A stretch of 16,931 nt of DNA from Clostridiales bacterium (GTDB lineage: Bacteria; Bacillota; Clostridia; Monoglobales; Monoglobaceae), in assembly GCA_016303265.1 (NCBI GenBank), contig JAEDLZ010000025.1, forward strand, positions 1-16,931, read 5' to 3'. Of the stretch, positions 14,863 through 16,931 are shown in pieces. A program made the translations under genes and the position numbers. The stretch's first letter is position 1. Each line of letters begins with the position of its first letter. The notes under the pieces are model-generated. The model did no database searches and was not told the DNA's origin. It saw only the letters and a program-made list of their open reading frames with translations.

Positions 14863-15320
14863 CGACGCAAAACCCCCTTAAATGCCCGCCTTATAAAGCT
14901 TTTCCTCCAAAGTCGTCTTATCCATAGAGAGCGGCTGTAAATTTTGTATACGAAATTTGAAACGGGGACAAGCTTTTTATCCCTGTAAATACCCGCAACA
15001 ACGCCGATAATCTGTTCGTCTTTAACGCCGTACTCCTTAACCGTCTGATTATCCCCGCAAATGACATAGGTTCCGTCACTGCGCACCTTTAGTATGCGGT
15101 GCAGGATAAAGCTGCCGTCATTACGGCGAAAAAGCGGAATATCGTATTTTTTAAGCGGAAATTCCGGCTTTTTGATTAAAACACTGTCGATTCCCTGCCT
15201 GATAAGCGGGAGCATACTAATCCCCTTGGGCTTGAAAATTACATTACCGCCGTTTTTAAGCTGTTCCTCCATAACGGGAAACATATCGGCAAGAGAAACC
15301 TGTTTAATATCATTATTCAT
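14844..15320 (-). CDS. S24/S26-family peptidase, Ser/His type, without membrane anchor
   Basis: A 158-aa signal-peptidase-like protein. The nucleophile region PKGISMLPLI puts Ser35 in the SMxP box; HRI (74-76) occupies the position where bacterial SipS/LepB have the catalytic Lys, as in archaeal and ER signal peptidases; CGDN (88-91) matches the GDN box. No N-terminal membrane segment is seen; the C terminus (about 120-158) is strongly basic with aromatic residues and may bind the membrane surface. The start is ATG 15320 with GGAG 7 nt upstream. It overlaps the pqqD-like stop by 8 nt, and its own end overlaps the ABC start. Likely role: processing a substrate of the cassette. Catalytic activity is inferred from the boxes. 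Confidence 0.82.
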   Translation of the reverse strand: MNNDIKQVSLADMFPVMEEQLKNGGNVIFKPKGISMLPLIRQGIDSVLIKKPEFPLKKYDIPLFRRNDGSFILHRILKVRSDGTYVICGDNQTVKEYGVKDEQIIGVVAGIYRDKKLVPVSNFVYKIYSRSLWIRRLWRKSFIRRAFKGVLRRCGLIK

Positions 15321-15579
15321 CAAGAAGCTCCGCCTCGCGCATTTTATTTAAGAAAGCGGAAATGTCGCGCTTTGCAGTATCCTCGTCCACATCATACTCA
15401 TCAAGCATAGCAGAGAGCAACTCCTCTTCTGACGCACCGTTTTCAAGAAGCTTCCACAAAAATGTTCCGCTTCCGTTTAAGTTTATCATTCCGTTAAAGT
15501 CCAAAGTATCGGCGCCGACCGCAACAACCACGCTGCATCCGGCAACCTCCCGAAGCATAAATCCTGATTTAATCTTCAT
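15313..15579 (-). CDS. PqqD-family protein (RiPP recognition element-like)
   Basis: An 88-aa protein with the PqqD fold pattern: a beta-rich N-terminal half (FMLREVAGCSVVVAVG, then NGMINLNGSGTFLWKLLENG at about 29-48) and a helical C-terminal half ending FLNKMREAELLDE. The LNGSGTFLWKLLE motif is the characteristic one of PqqD and related proteins, which bind the leader of a precursor peptide and present it to modifying enzymes. GAGG lies about 7 nt before the ATG. It follows the kinase by 16 nt and overlaps the peptidase start by 8 nt. No precursor peptide gene was found in the window, so the partner is unknown. Confidence 0.88.
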   Translation of the reverse strand: MKIKSGFMLREVAGCSVVVAVGADTLDFNGMINLNGSGTFLWKLLENGASEEELLSAMLDEYDVDEDTAKRDISAFLNKMREAELLDE

Positions 15580-15595
15580 AAAAGTCCTCTCTTTC

Positions 15596-16321
15596 TCATA
15601 TAAATTTACTCATATATTCATAGGCGCAAATTGCCGCACTGTCCTCCATATTGCAGCCCATTGTGAAAACGGGAATATGCGGGATGGCCTTGTCAAGAAC
15701 CTCAAGCAGAGCTTCCATTGATTTCGGATAGGGAATACGGAGAGTTTGGCTCATAATAAGATGAACCGCGCTTTTTATATCCGTCGTTTCAATGTGATTT
15801 TCTGCACAGCGCTCTATAAAGCATACTCCTCCAAGGGGTACTTGCACATTTTTGTTTTTGTCGGTTTTTCCGCTCCACGGCGTGCCGTAAACATAGACCT
15901 TCCCGTCAATGAGCCGAAGCGCCGGCTTATCATCGTTTATTATGACTGCCTCGTCGCCGTAAACCCTTTGCCAGATTGAGGCATGAGTGGATTTTCCCGT
16001 TCCGCAGGGTGCAGAAAAGAGATATGCCCTCCCTCTATAGGCAACGGCGGAGGCGTGAAGCAAGTATCCGTCATGCAGGAGCAGCTTCTTCCCGAAATCA
16101 TAGCCCGTCCATATGTATTCATGCTCGCATAACGGAACAGATGGAATTTCTCTGTGCCGATCCTCAAGAAAAGCGGAGTCAAATCCGATTTTTATTTGAG
16201 GACTTCCCTGAAAATCACAAAGATAGCTGCGTGATTGGGGAATTACCCGGCAATCGGAGTTTAAAACATTTATTAAAACATTAAGTCCGGCAATTTTGCA
16301 TTTTAAATCATATCTGTTCAT
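15596..16321 (-). CDS. HprK-like P-loop kinase of a PqqD-associated cassette
   Basis: A 241-aa protein with the HprK/PEPCK-like kinase core but no HPrK_N domain. Visible: LLHASAVA (87-94) matching the conserved His segment, Walker A APCGTGKST (104-112), IINDDKPAL (127-135) matching the ADDAVEI Asp pair of HprK, and VYGTPWSGK (144-152), typical of HprK-related kinases found beside PqqD proteins. The HprK C-terminal signature and K-loop are absent. Related kinases in lasso-peptide clusters phosphorylate the peptide, so a peptide or protein target is likely and HPr unlikely. It starts 3 nt after the SLH gene's stop, with only a weak GGTGA ribosome site, implying translational coupling. The N-terminal 80 residues are not recognised. 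Confidence 0.82.
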   Translation of the reverse strand: MNRYDLKCKIAGLNVLINVLNSDCRVIPQSRSYLCDFQGSPQIKIGFDSAFLEDRHREIPSVPLCEHEYIWTGYDFGKKLLLHDGYLLHASAVAYRGRAYLFSAPCGTGKSTHASIWQRVYGDEAVIINDDKPALRLIDGKVYVYGTPWSGKTDKNKNVQVPLGGVCFIERCAENHIETTDIKSAVHLIMSQTLRIPYPKSMEALLEVLDKAIPHIPVFTMGCNMEDSAAICAYEYMSKFI

Positions 16322-16324
16322 CTG

Positions 16325-16931
16325 CTATTCACCAATGTCAAAGTCTATGGTTTCGCTGAACTCGGTATCCTCAGCGCCGTAAACAATATCACGGGTAACA
16401 CCCTGGGCGCTGACCATAACATCGGGTCTTAAAAGCCGTATTGAACCGCATTTTCCGCCGCTTATGGCGTTCGCCTTGCCTGACCGTGCAACATATCTGC
16501 CCGTAACAGTAGAATCAATAAGGATTGCTCCGTTGTGCGCGCCCTCTCCGACGATAAGATCACCTGCAACCGTTGCACCGTTTAATTTTACATCATCGCA
16601 GCGGATTACAACATTTCCCGCAGGAAGCGTTGTATAAGTGCCGGGTGCGTCAATATAGGTTTCAACCATTCTGCCGATAACTGCCGCAAACTCCGCTCTT
16701 GTTATGTAAGCGTTCGGGTTGATTTTGCCGCCGCTGCCGTTAACATAACCGCTTGAAATTATCGCCGCAACAATATCTCTTGCCCAGGCGGCAACATCAT
16801 TTCCGTCCGAATAATTTGCAAGAACCGCGTCAGCACTGTAATCTAAGCCGAAATGCTCGGCTATTTTTGAATCAATGTCAAGAGAGAACAGTCTGCCGAG
16901 AACAACAAAGGTTTCCTGCCTGGTGATATTT
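16325..16931 (-). CDS. SLH-domain surface protein, C-terminal part (5' end outside window)
   Basis: The open frame runs to the window edge with no start needed; about 202 residues are visible. They begin with the end of one S-layer-homology domain (ITRQETFVVLGRL), then a full one (about 50-90, ending NAYITRAEFAAVIGRM). The last 110 residues form a repetitive beta-rich region (NGATVAGDLIVGEG, then DSTVTGRYVARSG), resembling the stacked-strand tails common in clostridial SLH proteins. SLH domains bind pyruvylated cell-wall polymers, so the protein is expected at the cell surface. The methionine at 16669 is internal, not a start. It is first of the genes seen in this operon and lies 3 nt from the kinase gene. 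It may be a substrate of the cassette or an unrelated first gene. Confidence 0.9.
   Translation of the reverse strand, partial: NITRQETFVVLGRLFSLDIDSKIAEHFGLDYSADAVLANYSDGNDVAAWARDIVAAIISSGYVNGSGGKINPNAYITRAEFAAVIGRMVETYIDAPGTYTTLPAGNVVIRCDDVKLNGATVAGDLIVGEGAHNGAILIDSTVTGRYVARSGKANAISGGKCGSIRLLRPDVMVSAQGVTRDIVYGAEDTEFSETIDFDIGE

Overview
The window is a chromosomal stretch from a spore-forming member of the Clostridia (Firmicutes). The evidence is the conserved run hprK, PHP phosphoesterase, murB, rapZ, yvcK, whiA, dnaE, a Firmicutes-type PheS with a cysteine-rich insert, ireB, a zinc-ribbon L28, an S-layer-homology (SLH) protein, and a 26-codon spoVM that marks sporulation. The genus cannot be read from this sequence. 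No tRNA, rRNA, CRISPR array or intact insertion sequence was seen.

Positions 1-5977, minus strand, read in transcription order: hprK, a YcdX-like PHP phosphoesterase, murB, rapZ, yvcK, whiA, dnaE (its 3' end is cut off by the window edge). This is a housekeeping block for carbon regulation, cell-wall precursor supply and replication. Spacing from murB onward is tight (3 to 77 bp). An imperfect 36-bp tandem repeat lies at the rapZ/yvcK junction and supplies the yvcK ribosome-binding site. A consensus sigma-A promoter for hprK (about 6020-6047) is back to back with one for rpmB (6097-6125).

Positions 6170-6766: rpmB (plus) converges on spoVM (minus) across one shared hairpin terminator. spoVM is only 81 bp and is easily missed. 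A 55-aa two-helix membrane protein gene sits just upstream of spoVM on the same strand.

Positions 6894-13047, plus strand: a strong promoter with a roughly 180-nt leader, an LtaS-family membrane phosphotransferase, pheS-pheT, and ireB, closed by a very long two-tier hairpin terminator. Three 9-bp direct repeats (AATAGGTCA) follow at 18-19 bp spacing.

Positions 13177-16931, minus strand: an accessory operon, in transcription order an SLH-domain surface protein (5' end outside the window), an HprK-like kinase, a PqqD-like peptide-binding protein, a compact Ser/His S24/S26-type peptidase, and a type I ABC exporter. Gaps are 3 and 16 nt, then overlaps of 8 and 19 nt, so the five are probably translationally coupled. 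A kinase, a RiPP-recognition-type domain, a processing protease and an exporter together suggest a peptide or protein modification, maturation and export system. No precursor, cyclase or radical SAM enzyme is visible in the window. This cassette is the best candidate for an uncharacterised system here.
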